DNA of 64,000 nt from Rhizobium cauense (GTDB taxonomy: Bacteria; Pseudomonadota; Alphaproteobacteria; Rhizobiales; Rhizobiaceae): the NCBI RefSeq assembly GCF_019511525.1, contig NZ_JAEUAT010000007.1, positions 124,001 to 188,000 of the forward strand, written 5' to 3'. The notes beneath the pieces are model-generated. The model was not told the DNA's origin. It did not search any database and saw nothing but the letters and a program-made list of their open reading frames with translations. This document shows, piece after piece, positions 10,587 through 20,258 of this stretch. Each line of letters begins with the position of its first letter. Positions within the stretch are counted from its first letter, which is position 1. The position numbers and the translations under genes are program-made.

Positions 10587-11861
10587 TCAGGCGTGCTTTT
10601 CGAGCCAGGCCGAGATGACGCTTTCCAGCGACTCGACCAGGGCTTCGTCTTCCAGTTCTTCGACGATCTCGGCAACGAAGGCATTGACGAGCATGGCGCG
10701 CGCCTTGTTCTCAGGAATACCACGAGCCATCAGGTAGTAGAGATGGTTGTCGTCGATGTCGGCAACAGTCGCGCCGTGGCCGCACTGAACGTCGTCAGCG
10801 AAGATTTCGAGTTCCGGCTTCACCGAGAATTCGGCGTCGTCGGACATCAGCAGCGTGTTGCACGCCATCTTCGCGTCGGTCTTCTGCGCATCAGGCGCAA
10901 CGCGGATCATCCCCTGGAAAACACCCTTGGCGCGGTCGAAGACCACGTTGCGGATCACTTCCGTGGAACCCGTATGCGGAACATTGTGGCCAAGGACCAT
11001 GGTCACGTCGGTATGCGTTTCGGCGCCCAGCAGATTGATGCCGCGCAGCGTCAGATCGGCACCCTCGCCCGTCACCTTGACGTGCAGTTCCTGGCGAACC
11101 AGCTTGCCACCGGCGTTGATGACGAAGAGCTTCAGTTTGGCATCAGCGCCGAGGTCGACGCGGATCTGGCCGAGGTGCGTATCCTCGGCGCCCTGCTGCT
11201 GGACGATGATCCAGGTAAGCTCGGCGCCCTCTCCGACCGTGATGTCACTGACATGCGACACGAAGGCGGCATCCGACGTCACTGCCAGGTGACGCTCGAT
11301 GACAACAGCCTTGACGTTGGCGCCGAAGCTGACCGGCAGGCGCGTATGCGCCTGGCCGCCAGCGTGAACGAACTGGATCTCGAGCGGTTCTTCAAGCGCC
11401 GTATCAGTGGCAACGTCGATGACGTATCCGTCGCGAACGAAGCTGCCGTTGATGCGGCCAATCGCGTCGTCGCTGCCGAGCGCACCGAGGCTCGTGGCAG
11501 CCGTGCCATTGGAGAGCTGAGCCGCATAGCCAGAAATATCAAGGCCATCGACCGAGCGCTTGAGATCGGGAACGCCCTGAATGACCGACAGAACCGAGCA
11601 TTCCTCGACCAGCGGATCACGCGCTTCGGAGCCGGCGTCGCCAGCCTGTTCCGGAATGGCGCGCAACAGGGTCTTGAGGTCGGTGTAGTGCCAGGCCTCG
11701 ACGCGACGCGTCGGCAAGCCGGCCTTCTTCAGGTCGTCAAGCAGGCGGTCACGGATGGCGATAACCGAGCCGTCGCCCGGCAGTTCGCCGATCTGATTGT
11801 TGAAAGCCTCGATGAGCGCCGCTTCCGCGGCGGTCCGGCGGCTCGTCGTCTGCATGTTCAT
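10587..11861 (-). CDS. sufD: Fe-S assembly scaffold subunit SufD
   Basis: 424-residue partner of SufB in the SufBC2D scaffold. The beta-helix core shows as repeated short beta segments in the middle, and the C-terminal half has the conserved pattern CNTLLMSDDAEFSVKPELEI, then DDVQCGHGATV and YYLMARGIPENKARAMLVNAF. CGHGAT holds a residue pair typical of SufB/SufD cluster-forming interfaces. The start MNMQTTSRR is preceded by AAAGGACGAG. It is flanked by sufC and sufS. Confidence 0.95.
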   Translation of the reverse strand: MNMQTTSRRTAAEAALIEAFNNQIGELPGDGSVIAIRDRLLDDLKKAGLPTRRVEAWHYTDLKTLLRAIPEQAGDAGSEARDPLVEECSVLSVIQGVPDLKRSVDGLDISGYAAQLSNGTAATSLGALGSDDAIGRINGSFVRDGYVIDVATDTALEEPLEIQFVHAGGQAHTRLPVSFGANVKAVVIERHLAVTSDAAFVSHVSDITVGEGAELTWIIVQQQGAEDTHLGQIRVDLGADAKLKLFVINAGGKLVRQELHVKVTGEGADLTLRGINLLGAETHTDVTMVLGHNVPHTGSTEVIRNVVFDRAKGVFQGMIRVAPDAQKTDAKMACNTLLMSDDAEFSVKPELEIFADDVQCGHGATVADIDDNHLYYLMARGIPENKARAMLVNAFVAEIVEELEDEALVESLESVISAWLEKHA

Positions 11862-11884
11862 GAGACTCGTCCTTTCCGCCGTAA

Positions 11885-12640
11885 TCAGGCTGCCGCACCG
11901 ATGATATCGGCGTAGCCATTGGCTTCCAGCTCATGCGCCAGCGTCTTGTCGCCCGACTTGATCACCTGCCCCTTGTAGAGAACGTGAACCGTATCCGGGA
12001 CAATGTAGTCGAGCAGGCGCTGGTAGTGCGTGATGACGATGACGGCGCGATCCGGCGAACGCAGCGCGTTGACGCCATCGGCAACGATCTTCAGCGCGTC
12101 GATGTCGAGACCGGAGTCGGTTTCGTCGAGCACGCAAAGCTGCGGCTGCAGCAGTGCCATCTGCAGGATCTCGGCGCGCTTCTTCTCACCACCGGAGAAG
12201 CCGACGTTCAGCGGGCGCTTCAGCATTTCGGTGTTGATCTGCAGCTTGCCGGCAGCGTCCTTGACGAGGCGCATGAAGTCAGGGGTCTTCAGTTCTTCCT
12301 CGCCGCGCGCCTTGCGCTGCTCGTTCATCGCAACCTTGAGGAACTGCATGGTGGCAACGCCCGGAATTTCGACGGGGTACTGGAAGGCCAGGAAGATGCC
12401 CTTGGCGGCGCGCTCGGCAGCGTCGAGCTCCAGGATGCTCTCGCCGTTATAGAGGATGTCGCCTTCGGTGACTTCGTAGTCTTCGCGGCCCGACAGGATG
12501 TAGGAAAGCGTCGACTTGCCGGAGCCGTTCGGGCCCATGATGGCAGCAACTTCGCCGGCCTTCACGGTGAGGTTCAGGCCGCGGATGATTTCGGTGCCGT
12601 CTTCGGCGATGCGGGCGTGCAGGTTCTTAATCTCAAGCAT
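11885..12640 (-). CDS. sufC: Fe-S assembly ATPase SufC
   Basis: 251-residue ABC-type ATPase of the SufBCD complex; cytoplasmic, with no membrane domain. Walker A is GPNGSGKST (36-44), the signature is FSGGEKKR, Walker B is LCVLDETDSGLD, and the switch histidine lies in VIVITHYQRLL. The SufC-specific SGGEKKR rather than SGGQ is present. It lies between sufB and sufD on the minus strand. Confidence 0.97.
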   Translation of the reverse strand: MLEIKNLHARIAEDGTEIIRGLNLTVKAGEVAAIMGPNGSGKSTLSYILSGREDYEVTEGDILYNGESILELDAAERAAKGIFLAFQYPVEIPGVATMQFLKVAMNEQRKARGEEELKTPDFMRLVKDAAGKLQINTEMLKRPLNVGFSGGEKKRAEILQMALLQPQLCVLDETDSGLDIDALKIVADGVNALRSPDRAVIVITHYQRLLDYIVPDTVHVLYKGQVIKSGDKTLAHELEANGYADIIGAAA

Positions 12641-12712
12641 GGTCTTGTCCCATAAAAAGCAATCGGAGAAAGGCGCGATCTACGCGCCCTCGCGCATTCA
12701 TGTCGTGTTGCG

Positions 12713-14182
12713 TCAGCCGACGCTGCCTTCGAGCGAGATGCTGATGAGCTTCTGCGCCTCGACGGCAAATTCCATCGGCAGTTCCTGCAGGACTTCCTTG
12801 ACGAAGCCGTTGACGATCAGGGCGATCGCCGCTTCGGTCGGGATGCCGCGCTGCAGGCAATAGAACAGCTGGTCCTCGGAAATTTTCGAGGTCGTGGCTT
12901 CGTGCTCGAACTGCGCCGTCGAATTCTTCGCCTCGATGTAAGGCACCGTATGCGCGCCGCACTTGTCGCCGATCAGCAGCGAGTCACACTGCGTGAAGTT
13001 GCGCGCGTTCGACGCCTTGCGGTGGGCCGAGACCTGGCCGCGATAGGTGTTCTGCGACACGCCGGCGGCAATGCCCTTGGAGACGATGCGGCTCGACGTG
13101 TTCTTGCCGAGATGGATCATCTTGGTGCCCGAGTCGATCTGCTGGTGACCGTTCGATACGGCGATCGAGTAGAACTCGCCTCTGGAGTCGTCGCCGCGCA
13201 GGATGCAGGACGGATACTTCCAGGTGATAGCCGAGCCGGTTTCGACCTGCGTCCAGGAGATCTTCGACCGGTCGCCACGGCAATCGCCGCGCTTGGTGAC
13301 GAAGTTGTAGATGCCGCCCTTGCCCTGTGCATCGCCGGGATACCAGTTCTGGACAGTCGAATACTTGATCTCGGCATCGTCGAGCGCGACCAGTTCAACA
13401 ACAGCCGCATGCAGCTGGTTTTCGTCGCGCTGCGGCGCGGTGCAGCCTTCGAGGTAGGAGACGTAGGCGCCTTCTTCCGCGATGATCAGCGTGCGCTCGA
13501 ACTGGCCGGTGTTCTTCTCATTGATGCGGAAGTAGGTGGACAGCTCCATCGGGCAACGAACGCCCTTCGGAACGAACACGAACGACCCATCGGTGAAGAC
13601 AGCCGAGTTCAGCGTCGCATAGTAGTTGTCGGACGTCGGAACCACGGAGCCGAGGTACTTCTGCACCAGTTCCGGATGCTCGCGGATTGCTTCCGAGATC
13701 GACATGAAGATCACGCCGGCCTTCTTCAGCTCTTCCTTGAAGGTCGTGACGACCGAGACGGAGTCGAAAACGGCATCAACGGCGATCTTCGGCTTCTCCA
13801 CGCCAGCCAGGATTTCCTGCTCCTTGAGCGGAATACCGAGCTTCTCGTAGACCTTGAGGATTTCGGGATCGACTTCGTCAAGCGATTTCGGGCCGGGCGT
13901 GCTTTTCGGCGCGGCATAGTAGTAGATGTCGTTGAAATCGATCTTGGGATAGTCGACGCGCGCCCAGGTGGGCTCTTCCAGCGTCAGCCAGCGCTTGTAG
14001 GCTTCCAGACGCCATTCGAGCATCCATTCCGGCTCCTGCTTCTTGGCGGAGATGAAACGGATAATGTCTTCGGACAGGCCCTTGGGCGCCTTGTCCATTT
14101 CGATGATGGTCTCGAAACCGTATTTGTACTGATCGACGTCAATCTCGCGGACGCGATCAACCGTTTCCTGGACGGCGGGCAT
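12713..14182 (-). CDS. sufB: Fe-S assembly scaffold subunit SufB
   Basis: 489-residue SufB, the subunit on which the nascent cluster is built. Conserved segments seen: [35 protein letters not shown] with the functionally important cysteine, [33 protein letters not shown], and the C-terminal [20 protein letters not shown]. The start is ATG 14182 ([11 protein letters not shown]) with GGAGA 7 bases upstream. An open frame running further to 14311 is basic, unlike SufB, and is not used. Confidence 0.96.
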   Translation of the reverse strand: MPAVQETVDRVREIDVDQYKYGFETIIEMDKAPKGLSEDIIRFISAKKQEPEWMLEWRLEAYKRWLTLEEPTWARVDYPKIDFNDIYYYAAPKSTPGPKSLDEVDPEILKVYEKLGIPLKEQEILAGVEKPKIAVDAVFDSVSVVTTFKEELKKAGVIFMSISEAIREHPELVQKYLGSVVPTSDNYYATLNSAVFTDGSFVFVPKGVRCPMELSTYFRINEKNTGQFERTLIIAEEGAYVSYLEGCTAPQRDENQLHAAVVELVALDDAEIKYSTVQNWYPGDAQGKGGIYNFVTKRGDCRGDRSKISWTQVETGSAITWKYPSCILRGDDSRGEFYSIAVSNGHQQIDSGTKMIHLGKNTSSRIVSKGIAAGVSQNTYRGQVSAHRKASNARNFTQCDSLLIGDKCGAHTVPYIEAKNSTAQFEHEATTSKISEDQLFYCLQRGIPTEAAIALIVNGFVKEVLQELPMEFAVEAQKLISISLEGSVG

Positions 14183-14324
14183 GTCAGTCTCCAATCTCGC
14201 CGGAGAAAAGGTCCGGCAGCTTGTCGTTCGGGCAGTTCTTTTGCCCCGTATGTAAGTGGCCAAAAGGGACTTTTCAGCCCGAATGGCAAGCGGAAATTTG
14301 CGTTTCCGCAAATTTATGAAGCAG

Positions 14325-15491
14325 TCACGCCGCTTCTCCGGCCGGCTTGCGCCGAGCGGCTATTTTCGCGAAGACGGAAATCGCCTTGTCGATCTCTTCT
14401 TCGGTCGTGGCAAAGCCCAACGAAATACGCAAAGCACCGAGCTTCGGGTCGCGCCCCATGGCGACTAGAACATGGCTTTCGCCGACCTTCCCCGATGAGC
14501 ACGCCGACCCTGCGGAGAGCGCAACGCCTTCGAGATCGAAGGCGATCTGGCCCGTTTCGGCCTTCAGCCCCGGAAGGGTAAAGAAAGTCGTGTTCGAAAC
14601 GCGCTGACCCTCGACCCCGTACACGACGACATCAGGTGCCGCGCCTCGCATTCCGATTTCCAACCGATCACGCAGCGCCGAAATCGCCGCGTTGCGTGGC
14701 TCGAGTTCCACGACAGCAGCTTCCGCGGCAGCGCCAAAGCCAATCACCGCGAGTGAGTTCTCTGTCCCCGAGCGGTGACCTTTTTCCTGGCCTCCGCCAC
14801 GTATCAGTGGCCGCGGCATCAGCACTTCACCGCGCGTCACCAGCGCGCCGGCGCCTTTGGGGCCGCCGATCTTGTGCGACGATACGATCATGAAATCCGC
14901 GCCAAGCGCGTTGATATCGAGCTTCAGCCGGCCCGCAGCCTGCACGGCATCGACGACGAGCAGCCCGCCCTGCGCCTGCACGATCTTCGCAATATCGGCG
15001 ATCGGCTGAACAATACCCGTCTCGTTGTTGACCAGCATGACTGCGACCATCGGCAACCCGGCCGACTTGTCATGATCCGCAAGCAAAGTACCAAGCGCAT
15101 CGAGATCGATGACGCCCGCCGCGGTCACCGGAATTTCCGTCGTCTGCTCCTTCAGGAACCTGCCACCCTCGCGCACCGCCGGATGCTCGACGGCAGAATA
15201 GTAAAGTTGGCCGATTGCAAGTGGTGTCCGCCCCATCTTGAAATCAGGCGTCAGGACCATGTTGGCTGCTTCGGTTGCGCCGCTCGTGAAGATCACATGC
15301 GCAGGGTCAGCACCGACAAGCGTTGCGACCTGCCGGCGAGCCTGCTCGATCGCAGCTCGCACAGCCCGGCCTTCGCCATGCACCGAGTTCGGATTTCCGA
15401 AGAGATCCATAGCGCGCAGAACTGCGTCGCGTGCGTGCGGATGCAGCGGCGAAGTCGCGTTCCAGTCGAGATAAAGGCGTGGCGGCGCCAT
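14325..15491 (-). CDS. Group I cysteine desulfurase (NifS/IscS-like, SufS2) heading the suf operon
   Basis: 388-residue PLP enzyme. The PLP lysine is Lys207 in [10 protein letters not shown] and the persulfide cysteine is Cys331 in [11 protein letters not shown], the flexible-loop arrangement of group I enzymes such as NifS and IscS. It is the first gene of the suf operon, 142 bases before sufB. In alphaproteobacteria a group I desulfurase commonly heads the operon (sufS2-B-C-D-S1-X-A). It supplies sulfur for clusters and perhaps thio-modified tRNA; TtcA is encoded elsewhere in this window. Confidence 0.9.
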   Translation of the reverse strand: MAPPRLYLDWNATSPLHPHARDAVLRAMDLFGNPNSVHGEGRAVRAAIEQARRQVATLVGADPAHVIFTSGATEAANMVLTPDFKMGRTPLAIGQLYYSAVEHPAVREGGRFLKEQTTEIPVTAAGVIDLDALGTLLADHDKSAGLPMVAVMLVNNETGIVQPIADIAKIVQAQGGLLVVDAVQAAGRLKLDINALGADFMIVSSHKIGGPKGAGALVTRGEVLMPRPLIRGGGQEKGHRSGTENSLAVIGFGAAAEAAVVELEPRNAAISALRDRLEIGMRGAAPDVVVYGVEGQRVSNTTFFTLPGLKAETGQIAFDLEGVALSAGSACSSGKVGESHVLVAMGRDPKLGALRISLGFATTEEEIDKAISVFAKIAARRKPAGEAA

Positions 15492-15601
15492 GATCTTTGT
15501 CCTGCGCTTTAACCTTGCATGACGCCTCGGCTCATTTTCCTTGAAATTTCGGCCGGGCTTGCCTTATGACACATCCCACAATGCGTGGATCGCCATGCAA
15601 G

Positions 15602-15618
15602 TTTCGAATTGTTCTAAA
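15602..15618. promoter_or_regulatory. Candidate Irr box (iron control element) upstream of the suf operon
   Basis: TTTCGAA-TTG-TTCTAAA matches the rhizobial ICE consensus TTTAGAA-N3-TTCTAAA at 13 of 14 arm positions. A third half-site TTTAGAA follows at 15625-15631. It lies about 110 bases upstream of the first suf gene, in the region shared with the divergent hydrolase gene. Irr is a haem-responsive Fur-family regulator known to act on suf operons in this group. The match is seen; the function is inferred. Confidence 0.65.
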
Positions 15619-15694
15619 CTGCGTTTTAGAAAAGCTGACAACGTCCGTCAAGTCTGCGCAGCGTGAACGCGAAGAAATAAACGCCGGAGTACCG

Positions 15695-16372
15695 ATGCCC
15701 GAAGTCATTTTCAACGGCCCCGCAGGCCGCCTTGAAGGCCGCTACCAGCCCTCCAAGGAAAAAAGCGCGCCGATTGCCCTCATTTTGCACCCGCACCCCC
15801 AGTTCGGCGGCACGATGAACAACCAGATCGTCTACCAGCTCTTCTACATGTTCCAGAAGCGCGGGTTCACGACATTGCGCTTCAACTTCCGGGGAATCGG
15901 TCGTAGCCAGGGCGAATTCGACCACGGCGCCGGCGAGCTTTCCGATGCAGCCTCGGCCCTCGACTGGGTGCAGAGCCTGCATCCTGATTCGAAGACCTGC
16001 TGGGTTGCGGGATATTCCTTCGGCTCCTGGATCGGCATGCAGCTTCTGATGCGCCGCCCCGAGATCGAAGGCTTCATGTCGATTGCGCCGCAGCCGAACA
16101 CCTACGACTTCTCGTTCCTTGCGCCATGCCCGTCTTCCGGCCTCATCATCAATGGCGAAGCCGACAAGGTCGCGCCCGAAAAGGACGTCAACGGTCTCGT
16201 CGAGAAGCTGAAGACGCAGAAGGGTATCCTGATCACGCACCGCACGGTGCCGGGCGCCAACCACTTCTTCAACGGCCAGGTCGAGACGCTGATGGGCGAA
16301 TGCGAGGATTACCTCGATCGCCGCCTGAACGGCGAACTGGTGCCTGAGCCGGCCGCCAAGCGCATCCGCTAG
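15695..16372 (+). CDS. Alpha/beta hydrolase of the short prolyl-oligopeptidase-like family
   Basis: 225 residues from ATG 15695 (MPEVIFNGPAGRLEGRY), chosen because GGAG lies 7 bases upstream and the family starts here. Motifs are LILHPHPQFGGTMNN (oxyanion region), RFNFRGIGRSQG, the nucleophile in GYSFGSW, INGEADKVAPEKD, and the catalytic His in GANHFFNG. Cytoplasmic, with no signal peptide. This conserved family is common in proteobacteria but lacks an assigned substrate. It is divergent from the suf operon. Confidence 0.85.
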   Translation: MPEVIFNGPAGRLEGRYQPSKEKSAPIALILHPHPQFGGTMNNQIVYQLFYMFQKRGFTTLRFNFRGIGRSQGEFDHGAGELSDAASALDWVQSLHPDSKTCWVAGYSFGSWIGMQLLMRRPEIEGFMSIAPQPNTYDFSFLAPCPSSGLIINGEADKVAPEKDVNGLVEKLKTQKGILITHRTVPGANHFFNGQVETLMGECEDYLDRRLNGELVPEPAAKRIR

Positions 16373-16393
16373 GCGAACGTGACCAGTAACGCT

Positions 16394-16416
16394 ACGGCCG
16401 CCTCTCGGGCGGCCGT
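16394..16416. terminator. Hairpin after the hydrolase gene
   Basis: Perfect 9-bp arms ACGGCCGCC (16394-16402) and GGCGGCCGT (16408-16416), 5-base loop, 21 bases after the stop. No clear T run follows, so termination may be partial; it could also serve the convergent GGDEF gene. Confidence 0.6.
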
Positions 16417-16467
16417 TCGCATATCTGCCGTACTGTTTTCCAGGCTATCCGATAGCCCAATCGAAGA

Positions 16468-17619
16468 TCACGCTACGCGGGCTTGATGGACGCAGTCCCG
16501 ACCATGGCGCTTCGCATCGTACAGGGCCGCGTCGGCCTGACGCAGCGCCGATTCCAGGCCACCCCTCGGCTGTAGCGCCGCGACACCAAAGCTGGCCGTC
16601 ACGACAAAGCCTCCAGGCAAACCGGGAACCATCATCTTGCGGGCACCGACCCTGAGCGTTTCGGCCACCGCAAGCGCGATAGCCGGCGACGTATCGGGCA
16701 GAAACACCGCGAACTCCTCGCCCCCGATCCGCCCGACGATGGTGCCTGCCCCCGCCTGAACCTCGATCATTGTTCCAAAAGCGCTGATCACCATATCGCC
16801 GGCATGATGGCCGTATGTATCGTTGATCGCTTTGAAATGGTCGAGATCACACAGGATGACCGCATGCTGACGCTCGCCAGACCTCGCGACCGCCTTCTTC
16901 ACGGCTCTCTCGAAACCTCGTCGGTTGGCAAGGCCCGAAAGACTGTCACGCTCGGCCCGTCCTCTCTCCACGGCCATGATGTCGAGCGTCAGCACGGCCA
17001 GCAGCATCAGCCCGACGGCAACGATCAGCACAGCCGTAATGCTCTGGGACATAACGGCGTAACTGGTCGATATATAAGTGCTCGGTGTTGCTCCCGGCCC
17101 CATGGCGGCTGCGAGCGCAGCTTTGAGAAAGAAATGCAAACCGCTCAGCACCAATACAACGGCGAGCGACTTGTCCATCGGCGCCCGACGCTCGGACGCG
17201 AAAACACTGGCGGCGGCGGAAAGGGTCACTAACGCATAGGGGCCCTGGTAGAAGAAACCGTAGCCCCACCAGGAACGCGGAATATCGCGCACCATCATAT
17301 AGACCACCATGCCAGCCAAAAACGTCGAAACAGCGAGCCAGATCGGAAACGGCTTGCCGTAGAGCGTTGAGATGCCCTTGTGCAAAAGAACCAATCCGGC
17401 GAGGACGGTACCATAGACCGCGATCGACCAGGGTCTTGGGTTGTTCGCGTAAGCAACAGCGAGTTCAAAAAGCATCGTCAGAGATGCGATGAACAGACCT
17501 GCAGAAAACAGCAGAGCCGCAGAGCGCCATCGGCTGTAAATCGATACGACAGCGAACACGGCGCTGAAGCATAAGCCGATAAAAAAATTCACCACCAGGA
17601 AGGAAACGGCAGCAGACAT
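16468..17619 (-). CDS. Membrane-bound diguanylate cyclase
   Basis: 383 residues. The first ~205 form a membrane domain with about six hydrophobic helices (starting VSFLVVNFFIGLCF, with VLIVAVGLMLLAVLTLDIM last). The C-terminal GGDEF domain has DSLSGLANRRGF, ILCDLDHFKAINDTYGH and the active-site GRIGGEEFAVFLP, so c-di-GMP synthesis is expected. The RxxD inhibitory site is absent: the residues before GGEEF are QAGAGTIVGRI, so product feedback through the I-site is unlikely. The membrane domain probably senses an unknown signal. Confidence 0.9.
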   Translation of the reverse strand: MSAAVSFLVVNFFIGLCFSAVFAVVSIYSRWRSAALLFSAGLFIASLTMLFELAVAYANNPRPWSIAVYGTVLAGLVLLHKGISTLYGKPFPIWLAVSTFLAGMVVYMMVRDIPRSWWGYGFFYQGPYALVTLSAAASVFASERRAPMDKSLAVVLVLSGLHFFLKAALAAAMGPGATPSTYISTSYAVMSQSITAVLIVAVGLMLLAVLTLDIMAVERGRAERDSLSGLANRRGFERAVKKAVARSGERQHAVILCDLDHFKAINDTYGHHAGDMVISAFGTMIEVQAGAGTIVGRIGGEEFAVFLPDTSPAIALAVAETLRVGARKMMVPGLPGGFVVTASFGVAALQPRGGLESALRQADAALYDAKRHGRDCVHQARVA

Positions 17620-17711
17620 GAGGGATCAATAAAATGCGATGGATTACAAAAACAGCGAAAGTTGCGCCAGCAAACTCTATGTCGACTGTGAGAACAAAAT
17701 ATTAAGGCGCC

Positions 17712-18836
17712 TTACGAATTGGAGGACGCCAGAACTCCCCCGCTCACAGGCCCACGCACACCCGTAGTTCCCGGAAAGGTTAGCGGCAGGCCATCCAGCG
17801 ATCGCACAGCAAGATAAGCCCAGGCCTCTGCCTCCATGGAGTCCCCGTTGAACCCCGCCTCCTCGGCCGAGATCACTCGGGCGCGATGATTGCCTGCCAA
17901 ATCCGCCAGATCCTGCATCAATACGCGATTGAGCCGACCGCCGCCGCAAACAACATAAAGCGTCGGCGTCACTGGCAGGTGACTGGCGGATTTGATGATC
18001 GAGGCGGCTGCGACATAGGCGAGCGTCCTTGCACCGTCAGCAAGTTCTGCATCTGCGCCCGATGGCGGAGGAAAGTCGTTGCGGTCAAGCGAACGTCGTT
18101 TCTCAGCCGAAAAGAACGGGCTATTCAAATAGCGATCGGCGAGGTCTCCGATAACCCGCCCCTCCGAGGCGATCATGCCGCCTTGATCGAACGGAACACC
18201 CGCATGCGTCTCGACCCACTGGTCGATCAACGTATTGCCGGGTCCGCTATCGTAGCCGACGATGACACCATCCGCGCCGATATAGGTCAGGTTGGAAATC
18301 CCACCGATGTTCACGAAGCAGACCGGCAAGGTCGCATCAGTGACGTTGGCGGCAAGCGCGGCATGATAGACCGGAACCAAGGGGGCACCCTGGCCACCAT
18401 GGACCATATCGTTGGCGCGAAGGTCGTAGGCAACAGGAATGCCTGTCTCGCGTGCCAGGAGAGCTCCATCGCCGATCTGGACGGTCAGTGCCGCGTCCGG
18501 TCGATGCAGCACTGTCTGCCCATGGAAGCCGATCACGTCGATCGAGGATATATCCAGCGCATTCGCAGCAAGAAATTCCCTAACGGCAATTGCATGACGT
18601 AACGTCAATTCCCGTTCGATCGAGGCCAAATCGCCGGGCCGCTGGTCACGTTGCGTGATGACTTTTGCCTGCTCCAGCGCCAGCTTCAACCGATCTCGAA
18701 AGGCTGGCTCATAGGGAACCCCGAGAAATGGTCCACGCTCGACAACGGCACGGCCATCCGTGCGCAGCAGCGCCACATCGATGCCATCCATCGATGTTCC
18801 GCTCATCAAGCCGATCGCGGTTCTGATCTTCTCCAT
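17712..18836 (-). CDS. anmK: Anhydro-N-acetylmuramic acid kinase
   Basis: 374-residue cytoplasmic sugar kinase that opens and phosphorylates 1,6-anhydro-MurNAc released in peptidoglycan recycling. It has the N-terminal [51 protein letters not shown], and the C-terminal [11 protein letters not shown] and [18 protein letters not shown]. The start is MEKIRTAIG at 18836, with GAGG about 7 bases upstream; an open frame of 15 more residues is not needed. It is divergent from tyrS. A MurNAc-6-P etherase gene is not seen nearby. Confidence 0.93.
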   Translation of the reverse strand: MEKIRTAIGLMSGTSMDGIDVALLRTDGRAVVERGPFLGVPYEPAFRDRLKLALEQAKVITQRDQRPGDLASIERELTLRHAIAVREFLAANALDISSIDVIGFHGQTVLHRPDAALTVQIGDGALLARETGIPVAYDLRANDMVHGGQGAPLVPVYHAALAANVTDATLPVCFVNIGGISNLTYIGADGVIVGYDSGPGNTLIDQWVETHAGVPFDQGGMIASEGRVIGDLADRYLNSPFFSAEKRRSLDRNDFPPPSGADAELADGARTLAYVAAASIIKSASHLPVTPTLYVVCGGGRLNRVLMQDLADLAGNHRARVISAEEAGFNGDSMEAEAWAYLAVRSLDGLPLTFPGTTGVRGPVSGGVLASSNS

Positions 18837-18952
18837 CAAGCCTCGCTGGAAGATTCCTGCCAAATGGTGACTGTTCGGCAAAACAGTGCTAAACGCGCCG
18901 CGTCACTTCAACAATAGCCAATCCGAAAATCCGCACCCGAGAGCAAAAGGTC

Positions 18953-20209
18953 ATGTCCGAGTTCAAATCCGATTTCCTCCGCACGCTGAAAGAGCGCGGC
19001 TTCATTCATCAGATTTCCGATGAATCGGGCCTCGACGAACTCTTCGCCAAGGAAACGGTAACGGCCTATATCGGCTTCGACCCGACCGCGCCCTCGCTGC
19101 ATGCGGGCGGCCTGATCCAGATCATGATGCTCCACTGGATGCAAAAGACCGGCCACCGGCCGATCTCGCTGATGGGCGGTGGGACCGGCATGGTCGGCGA
19201 CCCGTCCTTTAAGGATGATGCCCGCCAGCTGATGACCATCGAGACCATCGAAAGCAACATTGCCTCGATCAAGCGCGTGTTCGCCAACTACCTCTCCTAC
19301 GGTGAGGGTCCGAAGGACGCGATGATGATCAACAATGGCGATTGGCTGCGGGAGATCAATTACCTCGAGTTCCTGCGCGACGTCGGCCGTCACTTCTCGG
19401 TCAACCGCATGCTTTCCTTTGACAGCGTCAAGACGCGCCTCGATCGCGAGCAGTCGCTGTCCTTCCTAGAATTCAACTACATGATCCTGCAGGCCTACGA
19501 TTTCGTGGAACTGAACAAGCGCTACGGCTGCCGCCTGCAGATGGGTGGTTCAGACCAGTGGGGCAACATCGTCAACGGCATCGATCTCGGTCACCGCATG
19601 GGGACAGAGCAGCTCTACGCGCTGACCTCGCCGCTGTTAACGACCGCATCCGGCGCCAAGATGGGCAAGTCGCTGAACGGTGCCGTCTGGCTGAACCCGG
19701 ACATGCTGTCGGCCTACGACTTCTGGCAGTACTGGCGCAACACGGAGGACGCCGATGTCTCGCGCTTCCTGAAGCTCTACACGACGCTGCCGATGGACGA
19801 GATCGCCCGCCTTTCGGCGCTCGGCGGCTCGGAGATCAACGAGGTCAAGAAGATCCTCGCGACTGAAGTCACCGCGATGCTGCACGGTCGGGAAAACGCC
19901 GAACAGGCAGCCGAAACCGCCCGCAAGACCTTCGAGGAAGGCGGCCTTGCCGAGAACCTTCCGTCGGTCGACGTCCCGGCTGCCGAACTCGACGACGGTA
20001 TCGGCCTGCTATCGCTGATCGTCCGCGCCGGCCTCGCCGCCTCCAACGGCGAAGCACGCCGCCACGTTCAGGGCGGTGCGGTTCGCATCAACGACGAAGC
20101 CGTCAGCGACGAGCGCAAGGTCATCGGCAGTGGCGAGATCACCGCCGACGGCGTCATCAAGCTCTCGCTCGGCAAGAAGAAGCACATCCTGATCCGCCGC
20201 GCGGCATAA
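18953..20209 (+). CDS. tyrS: Tyrosyl-tRNA synthetase
   Basis: 418-residue class I aminoacyl-tRNA synthetase charging tRNA-Tyr. The HIGH-like motif is SLHAGG (48-53), and the KMSKS-like motif appears as AKMGKS near residue 235. Other conserved parts are [10 protein letters not shown] and [13 protein letters not shown]-terminal S4 RNA-binding domain ([19 protein letters not shown]) completes the protein. Length is normal. It is divergent from anmK and followed by a strong terminator. Confidence 0.97.
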   Translation: MSEFKSDFLRTLKERGFIHQISDESGLDELFAKETVTAYIGFDPTAPSLHAGGLIQIMMLHWMQKTGHRPISLMGGGTGMVGDPSFKDDARQLMTIETIESNIASIKRVFANYLSYGEGPKDAMMINNGDWLREINYLEFLRDVGRHFSVNRMLSFDSVKTRLDREQSLSFLEFNYMILQAYDFVELNKRYGCRLQMGGSDQWGNIVNGIDLGHRMGTEQLYALTSPLLTTASGAKMGKSLNGAVWLNPDMLSAYDFWQYWRNTEDADVSRFLKLYTTLPMDEIARLSALGGSEINEVKKILATEVTAMLHGRENAEQAAETARKTFEEGGLAENLPSVDVPAAELDDGIGLLSLIVRAGLAASNGEARRHVQGGAVRINDEAVSDERKVIGSGEITADGVIKLSLGKKKHILIRRAA

Positions 20210-20230
20210 GCGCGGTCACGGCGTGAGATG

Positions 20231-20258
20231 AAAAGCCGGCCTTGCGCCGGCTTTTTTC
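20231..20258. terminator. Terminator between tyrS and the convergent AsmA-like gene
   Basis: AAAAGCCGGC and GCCGGCTTTTTT form a 10-bp stem with a 4-base loop and T run 22 bases after tyrS. The T run touches the stop codon of the convergent gene; the A run on the other side makes it usable in both directions. Confidence 0.85.

Noticed and set aside
12713..14311. Longer SufB start at 14311
   Set aside because: The extra 43 residues are basic and unlike SufB; ATG 14182 has a good ribosome site and the family N-terminus.
9642..14581. Very long open frames on the plus strand opposite the suf genes (757 and 559 codons)
   Set aside because: They mirror sufS, sufD and sufB in GC-rich DNA; their translations are unlike any family and rich in His, Arg and Asp, as expected of shadow frames.
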